DNA of 64,000 nucleotides. Origin: Tupaia tana. Its lineage: Eukaryota; Chordata; Mammalia; Scandentia; Tupaiidae. The notes under the pieces are model-generated. The model was given only the letters and a program-made list of their open reading frames with translations. It ran no database searches and was not told the origin of the DNA. The stretch lies in assembly GCA_026018925.1 (NCBI GenBank), contig JAKSZU010000005.1, forward strand, positions 87,995,386 through 88,059,385, in the 5' to 3' direction. A program made the translations under genes and the position numbers. Below are positions 11,731 through 22,053 of the stretch, in pieces; position 1 is the stretch's first letter, and every line of letters begins with the position of its first letter.

Positions 11731-12191
11731 AAATTTGAATAGGAAACATTCAGCTAATAACCTTAAATAAAGGTCACTATAGTTCGAACATAGAATGCTT
11801 TATGGCTCATCCATATTTTGTTTTGTCTTCTTGACAAAGATGACTTCACCTTTAGCAAGTCACATTATAACACTTTGACCATGTTCACTAAGAGAGTGTC
11901 TTTTAATTATATTTGATGGGTTTCTTATCATTGATACAAAGATTAATATATTTTAAAATTAATCAAAGCATCACATAATAAAATGTCTAATAAATACATT
12001 ATGTTCCTTTTCAATGAGTCAAAAGATGCAATGGTTAAAATTTAAGATAGAGAATTATTAGAATAAGTACATAATATGTACACAAAAAGACATATGTATC
12101 CTCAGATTGAAAAACTAAAATATTAAAACGAATCAAATAGTATTTGGTCTAAGAAAAATAGTAATACATTTTATCTTTCTCCCTAATAATT
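11731..12191. other. Unassigned AT-rich sequence
   Basis: No repeat or gene recognised. It abuts the inverted L1 at the right. Confidence 0.35.
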
Positions 12192-12565
12192 CTATGCTAT
12201 AGATTTCTGTATATTGATTTTGTATCCTGCAACTTTACTGTATTTGTGTATTACCGCCAGAAATTTTTTCATGGAAACCGTTGGGTCTTCTATGTATATA
12301 ATCATGTCGTCTGTGAATAGAGAGAGTTTCACCTCTTCTTTTCTTATTTGAATGCCTTTTATTTTCTCCTCCTTTCTGATGGCATTGGCAAGGACTTCCA
12401 GTACTATATTAAAAAGGAGTGGAGAAAGTGGGCATCCTTGTCTTGTACCTGTTTTGAGTGGAGAAGCTTTCAGCTTTTTTCCATTCAGGATGATGTTCAC
12501 TATGGGTTTTTCACAGATAGCTTTTATTGTGTTGAGAAATGACCCTTCTATGCCAATTTTGCTGA
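12192..12565 (-). mobile_element. L1 ORF2 reverse-transcriptase segment, inverted half of a twin-primed L1
   Basis: The minus-strand frame encodes L1 ORF2 reverse-transcriptase sequence with [14 protein letters not shown], the catalytic-box relative FTDDM (normally FADDM) and a C-terminal YKINIQKS. Read on the minus strand it stops at exactly the point where the adjacent plus-strand L1 segment resumes, so the two are halves of one insertion with the 5' half flipped. The retained frame is open but is only a fragment and would be inactive. Confidence 0.9.
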
Positions 12566-12970
12566 GAGTTCTATATACAAACAACAGGCAGAATGAAATA
12601 GAACTGAAAAAAGTTATTCTGTTTACCATAGCCACAAAAAGTATAAGATACTTAGAATAAATCTAACCAAAGAACTTAAAAAACTCCAAAAGGAAAACTA
12701 CGAGAAGCTAAAAAAAGGAAATTGAAAATGACACAAAAAAGTGGAAGGATATTCTATGTTCCTAGATTGGAAGAATTTAATATAATCAAAATGGCAATTT
12801 TACCCAAATTAATCTACATATTTAATGCAATGCTAATCAAAGTACCCGACACATTCTTCACAGATCTAGAAAAGACAATCATAAGGTTTGTCTGGAATCA
12901 TAAAAGACCCAGTATTGCTAAGGCAATTGTGTACAAGAAGAGTGGAGTGGGTAGCATCTCCCAAGTCAAG
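12566..12970 (+). mobile_element. L1 ORF2 segment, forward half of a twin-primed L1
   Basis: Encodes the ORF2 stretch just after the reverse-transcriptase domain: [26 protein letters not shown], then IKMAILPKLIYIFNAM and FFTDLEKTIIRFVWNHKRP. A stop after SIRYLE and frame changes disable it. L1 similarity fades near 12970, and no 3' UTR or poly(A) follows, so the 3' part is missing or replaced. Confidence 0.85.
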
Positions 12971-12974
12971 CAGC

Positions 12975-13231
12975 AGTCCTACTGGTGCTTTGTTGAATCT
13001 ATTACTGCTTGGATTGGCTGCTTGTAGCACTTCCTTCCCTGCAGTGGAGTTCCACTTCAGATCATGCATCCCTCTCAATTCATGTGCCTAGTAGGGCTGG
13101 TACATAGTAGTACAATAATAACAGCATTTATAAATTAAAATTATTACTGAGGGTTTTGAAATGCCTAATTTTTTCTTAAGTATACCATTATTATATGTTC
13201 AGTAATTTTCTTATTTTATTGGAATTTAAAA
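12975..13231. other. Unassigned segment at the right edge of the inverted L1
   Basis: The first part, 12975-13090, is richer in GC than its surroundings and does not match the L1 ORF2 continuation expected here. I do not recognise it. The rest is AT-rich. Confidence 0.35.
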
Positions 13232-13243
13232 AATAATAGTTTA

Positions 13244-13502
13244 GGGACCAGCAGTTAGCGTAATGGCTATGTCGCTGGACTCCCACGTAGTCGACCGCAG
13301 TTCAAGTCCTGGACCCAGCGGCTTAAACTCACGCCGGGCGCGTATGCGTGCATGCCCAAGATCCCGAGAAGAGCATGGAGGAGAAGGGATTGTGGCGTGG
13401 CCATCCCCCCAGGGGGTGATTTATCACTTTCTGTCTCTGTCTCTCTCTGACTGGTGAGCGCAAGTGCCCTATAGCAAAAACGTCTCCAAAAAAAAATAAT
13501 AA
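13244..13502 (+). mobile_element. tRNA-derived SINE, family A long form
   Basis: GGGACCAGCAGTTAGCGTAATGG to AAAAACGTCTCCAAAAAAAA. The target-site duplication AATAATAGTTTA lies at 13232-13243 and 13504-13515, partly masked by an AAT repeat in the tail. Confidence 0.93.
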
Positions 13503-13719
13503 TAATAATAGTTTAAAGTTAAGATTAACATGTATTTTTGTAGCAAATATATAGAAAAATACAAATAAAATATTTCTGTTTGATTAATAATTATAAGTTC
13601 AACACAACAATCTACCAACATTTTGAACACAGTTTGTGATTTTTAAAAACTATACAAATGAAAACATATGGAATGTGTTATTTTATGTCTGATTTCTTTC
13701 ACTCAATATTACATTTATA

Positions 13720-13982
13720 GGGACCAGCAGTTAGTGTAATGGCTATGTCGCTGGACTCTCATGTAGTAGACTGTGGTTTGCGTCCCGGACCTGGTGGCTT
13801 AAAACTCACGCCAGGCATGTGTGCATGCTTGCCCAAGATCCAGAGAGGAGAATGGAGGAGAAGGGATTGCTGCATGGCCATCCCCCCTGGGGGGTGATTT
13901 CTCGCTTTCTTTCTCCCTGTCTCTCTCTGTCTGTCTGGCGAGCGCATGCACCCTATAGCAAAAACTTCTCCCCCCCAAAAAA
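13720..13982 (+). mobile_element. tRNA-derived SINE, family A long form, inside old L1
   Basis: GGGACCAGCAGTTAGTGTAATGG to CCCTATAGCAAAAACTTC plus C and A tract. A perfect 15-bp target-site duplication, AATATTACATTTATA, lies at 13705-13719 and 13983-13997. It splits the L1 stretch between ...TCACTCAATATT and GATTCATCTA. Confidence 0.93.
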
Positions 13983-14329
13983 AATATTACATTTATAAGA
14001 TTCATCTATTTGGGGTGTGACCATTAATTTTTAGTTTACCTTTATACCATAAAGTACTATAATGAATTATATTCTACGAACTCATCACATTACATTCAGC
14101 CATTACACTGTTACTGAATATTTAGATTTTTACTTTTATTTCTTAGATGTTGACTGATGAAAATTGTCTATATTATTTTGTGGAAGAATAAAAAAGTGGC
14201 ATTCTGGATTGCAGGTGGTCATGGTATATTCGTCCCTGATACATAGCACCTTAATATGTGTATACATAAATACAGAAACACACACACATTTGTATTTATA
14301 CAAGCACACACACATACATACTTATATTA

Positions 14330-14531
14330 GGTTTTTGCACAGGATGAGAGAGACAGAGAGAGGGTAAGTGAGAAATCACCTCCAGGGAAGATGTTCATGT
14401 AGTAATCTCTTCTCCATTCTTCTCTTGGGATTTTGGGCACACATGTATACATCCCAGTGTGATTTTCTAGCCACCAAGTCCAGGACTTGTGGGATTCTCG
14501 CACCCTAACCACCACACCACCTGCTGGCTCC
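14330..14531 (-). mobile_element. tRNA-derived SINE, divergent long form
   Basis: TTAGGTTTTTGCACAGGATGAGAGAG to CCACACCACCTGCTGGC. Part of the head is deleted: the B-box region runs CCAGGACTTGTGGGATTC, missing about 30 bases. A degenerate CA/TA-rich stretch lies just to its left. Confidence 0.8.
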
Positions 14532-14879
14532 TCAAAATCATATTTTATTACAAGTATGTCCTTTCCATTCACACTCCATGAAAGCCACTACTGCTCTAAA
14601 TTCTTAGCATGCTAGGTGTCTTCAGTCTTTTCAATTTTAATTACCTGGTGAGTGTATAGTGGTATCAACTATAGGTTTACCATGTATCTTCCTGATGACT
14701 AATTTGATGGATAATCATTTCAATGCTCATTAACTGTTAAGATATTCTCTTCTGTAAAATGCTACACAAGTTCCAGTTTTTCTATTGAATGTCCCTTATT
14801 TTCTATACTGATTTACAGGAGGTATTTACATATTCATTTATTAACTCTTAGTTAATTAAGTACACTTGTACAGCTTTTC

Positions 14880-15490
14880 CTCTTAAATCTTTGGCAATTA
14901 CAGATCTTTATGCCATCATTGTAGTTTTACATTTTTCAGAAGGTCATGCAATTAGAATTCATACAATACATATTTTATTCAGATTGACTCTTTCACTAAT
15001 CAATATGCACTTTAGATTTGTTTGTCTTTTTATTAATTTATTGCTTCTCTTTATCTTTGAGTAATATTCTGCAGCATGAATCTTGGCTGCTGGTACTTTT
15101 GAGTGATTATAAATAAAGCTGGTATCAAATTATGTGAAGACTTTTGTGGGATCAGATATTTTCAAATGTTTGAGGAAACCATCTAGAAATGAAACTGCTG
15201 GGGGTTATATGGTAAAAGTAGGATTAGCTTTGTAAGAGTTTGCCATGCACTTTTTAAAGTATTTTGAATTCCTGTCAGTAATAAATGAGAATATCTGCTG
15301 ATTCACATTTTGATCAATAATTGGAAATTTTAGTGTTTTGGATTTTTAGCCTTTCTAATAGGTGTGCAGAAATATTATTGTAAATACACTTTAAAATATT
15401 TTATTGCATATAGTGAGCTTGCTAAACTTAATTATTATTATTATAATTTCCTTGTATTTAAAAAATTATTCCCCAAAATATTGTTCTGGT
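14880..15490 (-). mobile_element. Second old L1 (L1M-like) antisense ORF2/3' fragment
   Basis: Starts over at an earlier point of the same antisense L1 (TTCACTAATCAATATGC, GAGTAATATTCTGCAGC), then TAAATAAAGCTGG, GAAACTGCTGGGGGTTATATGG and GCCTTTCTAATAGGTGTGC. Because it repeats part of the preceding fragment, it is a separate insertion or a duplication. Confidence 0.6.
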
Positions 15491-15492
15491 AT

Positions 15493-15785
15493 AGTTTATA
15501 TAGACATTCTTTTTTATATTTTTTATTTCAATTTTTTTATACATTCAAGCACATATGTCACTTCGCTTACAAAGTGAATATTCCAACATGTATACATTTC
15601 TCACCAATCCAGTTGAGAATACTATACACATTATCTTCAACAGATAATAACCCATTTCTTTGTCCCATAATATCTTGCCCCTCTATTTTTTTTTACTTAA
15701 TGTCCTTCCTCAGACTCTCCTCCTTCATCCATTCTCTTCCCACACTGCATCTTGTATTTATAACCAGATATGTTTCTATATCGTC
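15493..15785 (-). mobile_element. L1 3' UTR, forward half of a minus-strand twin-primed L1
   Basis: Reverse-complement reading gives an L1 3' UTR ending in GCTTGAATGTATAAAAAAATTG and an A-rich tail at about 15510-15540. The same landmarks (GATAATGTGTATAGTATTC, GAATGTATAAA) occur in the plus-strand L1 at 36.7-36.9 kb. It joins head-to-head with plus-strand ORF2 sequence at about 15785. Confidence 0.8.
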
Positions 15786-16027
15786 TAGTCGATCTGCAAA
15801 TAGAACTACTAGAACTACCATATGATCCAGCAATCTCACTCCTTGGTATCTACTCAAAAGACAGAAGAATCCTTAGTCAGAAAATTTCTTGCACATTGAT
15901 ACTTATTGTGGCATTAGTCACAATTGTTAAGACATACAACCAACCCAAATGTCCATGAACAGATGAATGCATTGAAAAATTATGAAACATATACTCTATG
16001 GAATACTACTCAGCCATAAAAAAGACC
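15786..16027 (+). mobile_element. L1 ORF2 C-terminus, inverted half of the same L1
   Basis: Encodes the ORF2 end: ELPYDPAISLLGIYSKDRRI, then NQPKCP and the DNA for GILLSHKK. The parallel stretch at 36.2-36.5 kb has the same order. In an intact L1 this segment would precede the 3' UTR in one orientation. Here it is flipped, as expected from twin priming. Confidence 0.85.
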
Positions 16028-16640
16028 TTTTTATAAGTCTGCTTATCTTTTCTCCTGAGAGAAGAGAAATCAAAATTCTCCAATGTAAAAAATAAAATCA
16101 TTTGGAAGAGAAAGAAAAAAATCCCTTGTTTACAGATCTCATGTTTACATCTCTTTATGGTTTAAAGAAATGGCTCTGGGTATAAAACTCCTTTGAAATG
16201 TGAACACATACCTTTGGGTAGATAAATCTCTATATCTATCTTGATGTCTCTATTTAATCACTTTTTTACTTCCCAGGTTTGTTATTTTAATTCAGAAACA
16301 TATATATATATACACACACACACACACATATATATACATATATATCCAATAATGGATTAAGTTTCAGAGGAAGATATTTCAAATTTTTATTGTTAAGTAC
16401 AATAATCCACTGTTGGCCTATTATCACCAATTATATTTCACATTGTAGTAGAAATCCTAACCAATCTAATACGGCAGGAGAAAAATATGTAATAGTATAG
16501 TGTCACAGCTGGTATCTTTTCATTGAAATAATTTATCAGACATTTCTTGTATTCTTTCTTCACTTGAGCTATTAACATAAAGAGAGGTTAAATATTACCA
16601 TATACTTCTGTAGAATAAATGGTTTTATAGTTCATGTCTT
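16028..16640. other. Unassigned AT-rich sequence with TA/CA microsatellite
   Basis: A TATATA-CACACA-TATATA microsatellite lies at about 16300-16345. The remainder has no recognised repeat or gene. Confidence 0.4.
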
Positions 16641-17079
16641 TAATGGAGTGAATTACATTGATTGATTTTTCTAATGTGAAATCAATTCTTTACTAAACAA
16701 AAATTGTTGTAACTCTAGACATGATTTTGTTTAGAAATAGTTAAATCTATAAGAATAATTCTCCAGTAATTTTTAATTTTTACAAAGTTTTTGTCAGTCT
16801 TTGGTAACATGGCTATACTGGATTCATAAAATACTGTTGGGAAAATCCTCTTCTTTTATTATCTCTGGAAGAATTGAATAAAGTTTTTTCTTTTTAAGTA
16901 CTAGAAATATTCTGCAAAATTAGTTGGCCTGAGAGATTTTTGCTTATGAATATTAATTATATTGTAAGTTATTCAAGTACACAAAGGAATGCTTTGGTTT
17001 GGTAATTTACCATGTGATTTCTGCAATTTATTTTTCTAGACATTTATCATCTTCATCTTAGTAATGTAATATTTTTCAG

Positions 17080-17320
17080 AACCTTTTTGCTACAGGGTGC
17101 TTGTGCTCTTCAGAGACAGAGATAGAGAGACAGAAAACGAGGAAAGCAAGAAGGGATGGCCATGTCACAATCCCTTCTCCTTTAGTTAGTTACCTCTCTG
17201 GATTTTGGGCACATGCATACGTGGCCAGTATGAGTTTTAAACCTCCAGATCTGGAACTCAAACTGTGATTGACTATGTGGGAGTCCAGCGACATAATCAT
17301 TATGCAACCTGCTGGTCCCA
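17080..17320 (-). mobile_element. tRNA-derived SINE, family A long form
   Basis: CAGAACCTTTTTGCTACAGGGTGC to AACCTGCTGGTCCC, inserted in antisense L1 ORF2. No long T tract or clear target-site duplication remains. Confidence 0.85.
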
Positions 17321-17439
17321 AATGATATAATTTTTATTAGTATATTTTTTTTATCCTATGCCCATATATAGATTTAGTCTCTAAAATTTATCATCATGCA
17401 CAATATGCTATTTGTTTTTCTCTACAGTTAAGTATATCT

Positions 17440-18055
17440 GTTTTGGTATAGAGCACTGTTCAAAATGTCCTCACTCATGTCAAGCAACAAACACAGCTGC
17501 TTTTACTGCTCATAAACAATCCAGCTGCTTGCTTGTAAACAGCCTACCTGAACACTCAGATGAACTGCTATCACCACAGGTCACGATGAGTGGAAAAAGC
17601 CACCATAAGCCTAATTGTTTACAATGAGAAGAAAATGGCAAAGGGTGAGGACTTGGGAAGCGGCATGTAAACCAGATACTCAGACAACTCAGTGTCTGCT
17701 TTAGCCATTCCTGTGCGTGAACCAGAGTAGCTGCTGTGCTCGAGCACCTTCTACGATAGAAGCACTTTACCTTTTGGAAGCCAAGCGCCACCAGAACCCT
17801 GCCTTGTGGCACCCATGCAGTCTAGAGATACCTGGCTGCAGTGCTGTGTCTCTGGAGAACTTCCTGTGAAAGCCCTGGTCTCCAATAGCAGACCCATTCC
17901 AGTGAGGCTTCAGGCAGACTCAGCGTAGAGTCCCTTCATGGTGTGGTTCAGGTGCTCAGCCTTGAGCAGGCTCCCATCTGACTGTCATTTACCCTGTGAC
18001 ATTGCTTGTGTGTTAGAACACTTGAATAAAGCCTTGACGTTGTGGAGAGATACAA
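17440..18055 (+). other. Unidentified GC-rich block within an L1, ending in a poly(A) signal
   Basis: About 600 bp of distinctly higher GC than its L1 surroundings, ending GAACACTTGAATAAAGCC with AATAAA at 18025-18030 and a GT-rich TTGACGTTGTGGAG just after. Antisense L1 lies on both sides, so it is an insertion. It has no poly(A) tail, no clear target-site duplication and no coding frame of a family I know. An LTR or a retroposed mRNA 3' end would both fit. Confidence 0.45.
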
Positions 18056-18340
18056 ATCTAGTGGTTTACTAGTTCCCTTGGCAGTTTCTCTATTTCTTGA
18101 TAACTTCTACATGTCTATGTACTTTTGGTTTAATATTGCTTAGATTTATCATTCTCATTCGTTCTTTCAAAGAGGCCAGTTTGCCATTCTTTTAATATTT
18201 ATTATCTATTTTATGAATGTCTGCTTTATGAAATTATTTAAATTTTTACTGAGGATAATTTGTGTACATTTTATTTCCTTTTTAAAGCAATATTTGGCCT
18301 TTTCTTCAGAATAGCTTCTTTTTTTGGTAAAAATACTTTT

Positions 18341-18524
18341 TATTTATTTATTTTTTAAAAGTAATTTTATTTAACTTTATTTATTTTTATTATTATTTTC
18401 ACATGAGTTTTGCCAGAGAAAGACAGAGACAGACAGAGAAAGCAAGTCACCAGATATGGGACTTGAACCGTGGTTGGTCATGTGGGAATTCCAGCACCTT
18501 AAACACCACACCACTTGCTGGCCC
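18341..18524 (-). mobile_element. tRNA-derived SINE, short form
   Basis: ATTTATTTATTTTT-rich tail at left, GCCAGAGAAAGACAGAGAC, then the head CACCAGATATGGGACTTGAACCG to CCACTTGCTGGCCC. A 12-bp target-site duplication, AAAAATACTTTT, lies at 18329-18340 and 18525-18536. Confidence 0.88.
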
Positions 18525-18619
18525 AAAAATACTTTTTTACATATTCCAGATAAAAGCTCTTTGTTATATTCAGGTATCTGAGGTTTTTATTTTTCTTCTT
18601 GTTTTATTTTATTTTATTA

Positions 18620-18871
18620 TTTTATTGTTGAAGGCCAAATGCCCTCTCCAATGAGAGAGAGGGAGAGAACTCCCCAAAAGGACATGGTCAAACTGCAATT
18701 CTTTTTTCTTATATTTCTTCCTCCCGTAAGGATGGTGAACATGCACACACAGGCCCAAGTGTATTTCTCAAGCTGCCAATGATGGAGTCTGAAATTTGAA
18801 CTGGTCAGCCATAAGGTGTCTGGCTCCCTATGGACAAGCTTAACCACTGCACCCTGGAGCCTTAGGTATCT
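18620..18871 (-). mobile_element. tRNA-derived SINE, family B
   Basis: Reverse complement starts GGCTCCAGGGTGCAGTGGTTAAGC and carries the AGAATTGCAGTTTGACCATG block and an ATTGGAGAGGGCATTTGGC end. The GGCTCC...GTGGTTAAG start separates family B from family A. Confidence 0.75.
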
Positions 18872-18904
18872 CAGTTTTTGCATGATGTTTTATATTTTTA
18901 GTAA

Positions 18905-20280
18905 ATGTTTCTTTTTTCATTTAAGTCAGGTTTATTGATATGTAGATAACATAATAATATTGAAGCTTTTATAAGTTTGATGAGTTTCAATGAGTGTATG
19001 CAGTCATGTAACTACTCCCACGAGTAAGACATAGATCATATACCACCACAGCACAAAGTTCCCCAATTTCCATTTGTAATGAACCCCATGCAGTACCCCA
19101 GCCTTGGATTTTTTTCCCTTCAATATTGTTGTGTTATTTATTTATTGGTTATTTTTTAGAATGTCAACATTTGGACTTATATTTTATGTAGCTTTTTTTT
19201 CTCTCATGGCCTTGTTAATGTAATGGTTATGTTGGGAAGTAGTGAGGTATGAGCAGGGTGAAACAAGTTTGCTTCTCCACTCCTATCCCTATGAATGGCT
19301 TGTAGCTGCAATTCTTGATAGAAAAAGTATCAGTCACTCTCTGAGAAAGCCCCTGCCTTGCTTCAAGGCTGAACTTCTACCTGACTTGCCACATGACTAA
19401 ACACCCTCTGCCACACACACAAAAGACACATATATGCACCAGACTGGTGACTTGTCTTTAAGTTACCTGTGCTCACTTAGCATGTGTTAGCATTGTAGTT
19501 TCGACTACCTCCTCCTATGGGCCTTCATAACTCATTCTGAAAAAATACATGTGCAGAAGTATGTAAGAATCTAAGCCCCTGGCTGTCAATCAAAGATGAC
19601 TCTATGACGAAAGAAAGGGGTTACCGAGAGGAGGAACCAAGAGAGGAAACTAGTGTCATCGTAAAAGAAATTCATCCAGATGTCTCGACGTCTGCCAGCA
19701 AGCTTAAGAGTAACATCTTTCTGGATGGTAATACTGTTGGTGTTCTCCCTAGGACTTGGTCCTGTGAAGGAAAAAGTTAGAGAAAGGAGAAAGACACAGA
19801 CACAGAAATGCAGATGAACACAGACAAGCTGTGCTGCACAGTCATGCTGAGCTTCTTTATTTATACATTTTATCAGGCACAGTGCACTGTTTGCAAGCTT
19901 TCAAGGACGTGGTGGAAGTTCTACAGTTAGAAATAGAGACTTTAGTGTGTATGTTTTTCGACCTTCTTACTATCATATGTGATCTTGTTATGCATCGTAG
20001 GTCAAGCCAGATTACTTATGCAGTTCCTCTGCAGCTTTGAGGAAGACTGTCTGAGTATGCATCAAAGGAGATAATGTGATGAACATCCTTGTATATGAAC
20101 GTACAGATTTTGTAATAATTTCTTTGAGAGACATATCCAGAAGTAGGTTTTCATTTGTTGGTCATGTACAAATTTACATTCACTAAATATTACCTATTTT
20201 CCATAAAGCACCAAAGAGTTCATTGTACTGCCTACAGTGGATAAAAATTCTCATTTTTGTACATTCATAGCAAAGCATGT
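18905..20280 (-). mobile_element. Old L1 antisense 3' portion, split by an ERV-like insert
   Basis: Left part (18905-19205) reads as antisense L1 3' sequence: GTCAGGTTTATTGATATG, GAGTGTATGCAGTCATG, CCCACGAGTAAGACATAG, GAATGTCAACATTTGG. The right part resumes at about 20070 with GATGAACATCCTTGTATATG, GTAGGTTTTCATTTG and GTTCATTGTACTGCCTAC. The intervening 850 bp is foreign. Confidence 0.55.
19215..20070 (-). mobile_element. Endogenous retrovirus-like insert with LTR R/U5-like part
   Basis: On the minus strand the 19736-20050 part reads like an LTR: a TATA-like GTATAAATAAAG that overlaps an AATAAA at about 19858-19863, then CAGCATGACTGTGCAGCAC, a pyrimidine-rich CTGTGTCTGTGTCTTTCTCC and an end GAGAACACCAACA, the order seen in ERVK-type U3-R-U5. 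The rest, 19230-19735, is not identified, and no primer-binding site or viral frame is visible. Old, non-coding remnant. Confidence 0.45.
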
Positions 20281-20446
20281 TAACATGTATTTCTCTACAT
20301 TTTGTCACTTTATAGGCATAGCGTACATACACAATGCTTTCACAGGTATTCAATAGACATTCAGACTATTTCTGAGAAAATCATGTTTACCTGCTCATTT
20401 TTCTATAGGGTAATCTGAATTCCTCCTATTGAAGAGATATTTCTAT

Positions 20447-20617
20447 TTTTAAAGAATTATTCATTTAATTTATTTATTATCATTACTTTCTAAGTTGACC
20501 AGAGAGATACACAGAGAGATGGAAAGTGAGAAGGCAAGTCTCCAAGTCTGAGACTAGAAATGTTGTTGGCCAAGTAGGAGTCCAATGTCCCAACCACCAC
20601 GCCACCTGCCAGTCCCT
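20447..20617 (-). mobile_element. tRNA-derived SINE, short form
   Basis: TTTAATTTATTTATTATC tail, GACCAGAGAGATACACAGAGAG, GAGAAGGCAAGTCTCCAAGTC, then the head ending CACGCCACCTGCCAGTCCC. Confidence 0.82.
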
Positions 20618-20619
20618 CT

Positions 20620-20875
20620 GTTTAGTTTTTATTGCCTGAGGACAATGTGATTTCTATAGGAAGAGAGAGACAGAGGGAGAGAGAGAAAAAGTATTTGCCA
20701 ACAGGGCTTGGTCACACTGGAAATCTTTTCCCTCCATATCTTCACCCCATCATGATTTGGGACATAGATGCACAAGTCACAACATATTTCCCAGGTTCTG
20801 AGGCTGGGACTTGTACTGCAGTCAGCCTGCTTTCCATGCATGGCAGTTAGCCACTATGGCATGAGGCTGCTCCTG
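20620..20875 (-). mobile_element. tRNA-derived SINE, divergent (family B-like)
   Basis: ATAGGAAGAGAGAGACAGAGGG, CAACAGGGCTTGGTCACAC, GGGACTTGTACTGCAGTCAGC and an end ATGAGGCTGCTCC. The landmarks are in the expected reverse order. It sits immediately beside the short SINE. Confidence 0.7.
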
Positions 20876-21300
20876 AAAGATAGTAGTTTGAATGTACGTT
20901 TATCAGCATTATTGTTTTTTTAGTTTACATTTATTCTATTGTATATAACAACCCAACTGAAAATATGGTAAATACATCGGTCTGTTTTATGTTTTGTTTA
21001 TATAAAACACAGTAGCAATAAACAACCTTTCATTTCCAATAGCTGTTTCCTAAAGCCTTTATCACCTATCAATTTGTCATAGAAATATGGGTTCATTTTT
21101 ATGCATTCTGAATCTATTTCTGAATCATTCCTATGATGGTTTATTTATGATATACTAATATTTTAAGATACATGACAGGTGCAATTGCTTACTGTACATT
21201 TCTGTTTCATCGTTTAATTAGTTTTCACATAAATACTCCCAGGTGAATTATAAAATGAATTTGAAGGTCTATATAAAGTGAAAAAACAATAAGAATGTTG
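20876..21300. other. Unassigned AT-rich sequence
   Basis: No recognised repeat or gene. Confidence 0.35.
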
Positions 21301-21302
21301 AC

Positions 21303-21588
21303 TGGGGCTTAGCTACAGTACCACAGTGATAGAATACTGCTCTGCAGAGTTGGAAGCCACATGACTGAGGGTTCTGATTCTGAATAGATCTCAAATATAC
21401 TGGGGCATGCCTCAAAATCCTGACTGTGCTGCAGGGCTAGGGAAAGGATTCACAGCGTGGCAAGTCCCTGTTGAAGGTGCCTGTCCCCTCTCTCTCCCAG
21501 CACTTCATGCTTACCTCTGTGTGCAGTCTCTGTGACCTTTCTCTCTAATGAAAGAAATGAAATAAATTAACTTAAAAAAAAAAAAACA
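21303..21588 (+). mobile_element. Divergent tRNA-derived SINE with A tail
   Basis: CTGGGGCTTAGCTACAGTACC head, GGAAGCCACATGACTGAGGG, CTCAAAATCCTGACTGTGC and a TCTAATGAAAGAAATGAAATAAATTAAC tail with about 12 A residues. The order matches family B, but the head is strongly diverged. Confidence 0.65.
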
Positions 21589-21910
21589 TTGTTTGGGATC
21601 TTATTGAAATGGTAGATTTGGAGAAAGGCTTTTAATATTTTCTATCACCCCATGCATAACAATTGTGTATTTCTCTATTTATTCAAAAGTAATGGTTTAT
21701 GCCATTGCATGCTTTCTGAACTTTTCTACTTCAGGAACACATGCATTATTTTAGTTTGACTACTACACATTTTACAGTTTAAATTACTACTTTGAATATT
21801 TTTCTGCAGCTTACAGTTAATGTTTGGTACTTTTTTCAGTCTACTTTTATGTCTGCCAGTAATGTTAGATTCCAATAATTCTTATAACTCATCTATTTCT
21901 TCAAGGCATT

Positions 21911-22053
21911 TCTTTTTTAAAATTTTTATTATTACTCATACATTAAATTACTATACGTCGTTTAGATTGTGAATACTTTACCCAACATGATATACACCTC
22001 AATCCAGCCCAGTTGAGACCACCATAGACATCCTTGTCAACACATAATAAATC
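21911..22053 (-). mobile_element. L1 3' UTR, distal part, interrupted by RPL7 retrocopy
   Basis: Reverse of the L1 3' UTR seen at 36.7-36.9 kb: TATACGTCGTTTAGATTGTG, ACTTTACCCAACATGATATACAC and AACACATAATAAATC in the same order, with an A-rich end at the left. The 3' UTR resumes at 23238 on the other side of the RPL7 copy. Confidence 0.75.

Larger units (their letters stand above)
13560..14880 (-). mobile_element. Old L1 (L1M-like), antisense 3' portion, interrupted
   Basis: Plus-strand reading follows the antisense 3' part of old mammalian L1: GATTTCTTTCACTCAATATT, ATTCATCTATTTGGGG, then after 14590 GTATAGTGGTATCAACTA, TTCCTGATGACTAATTTG and CTATTGAATGTCCC. SINEs at 13720-13982 and 14330-14531 interrupt it. 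No open frame remains. Boundaries are approximate. Confidence 0.6.
16640..18300 (-). mobile_element. Old L1 antisense ORF2 (RT region), interrupted twice
   Basis: Plus-strand landmarks are those of antisense L1 ORF2: TGGTAACATGGCTATACTGG, ATTCATAAAATACTG, TATCTCTGGAAGAATTG, AATTAGTTGGCCTGAGAG, and at the far right TCATTCTCATTCGTTCTTTC and AAAGAGGCCAGTTTG. A SINE at 17080-17320 and a GC-rich block at about 17440-18055 interrupt it. Confidence 0.55.

Noticed and set aside
12192-12635. A functional reverse transcriptase
   Set aside because: The frame covers only part of L1 ORF2, is inverted relative to the rest of its element and has FTDDM in place of FADDM.
15364-15825. 153-codon plus-strand frame
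   Set aside because: It runs through antisense L1 3' UTR across the twin-priming junction.
17510-17812. 100-codon minus-strand frame in the GC-rich block
   Set aside because: No recognisable family, and the poly(A)-signal orientation of the block points to the other strand.
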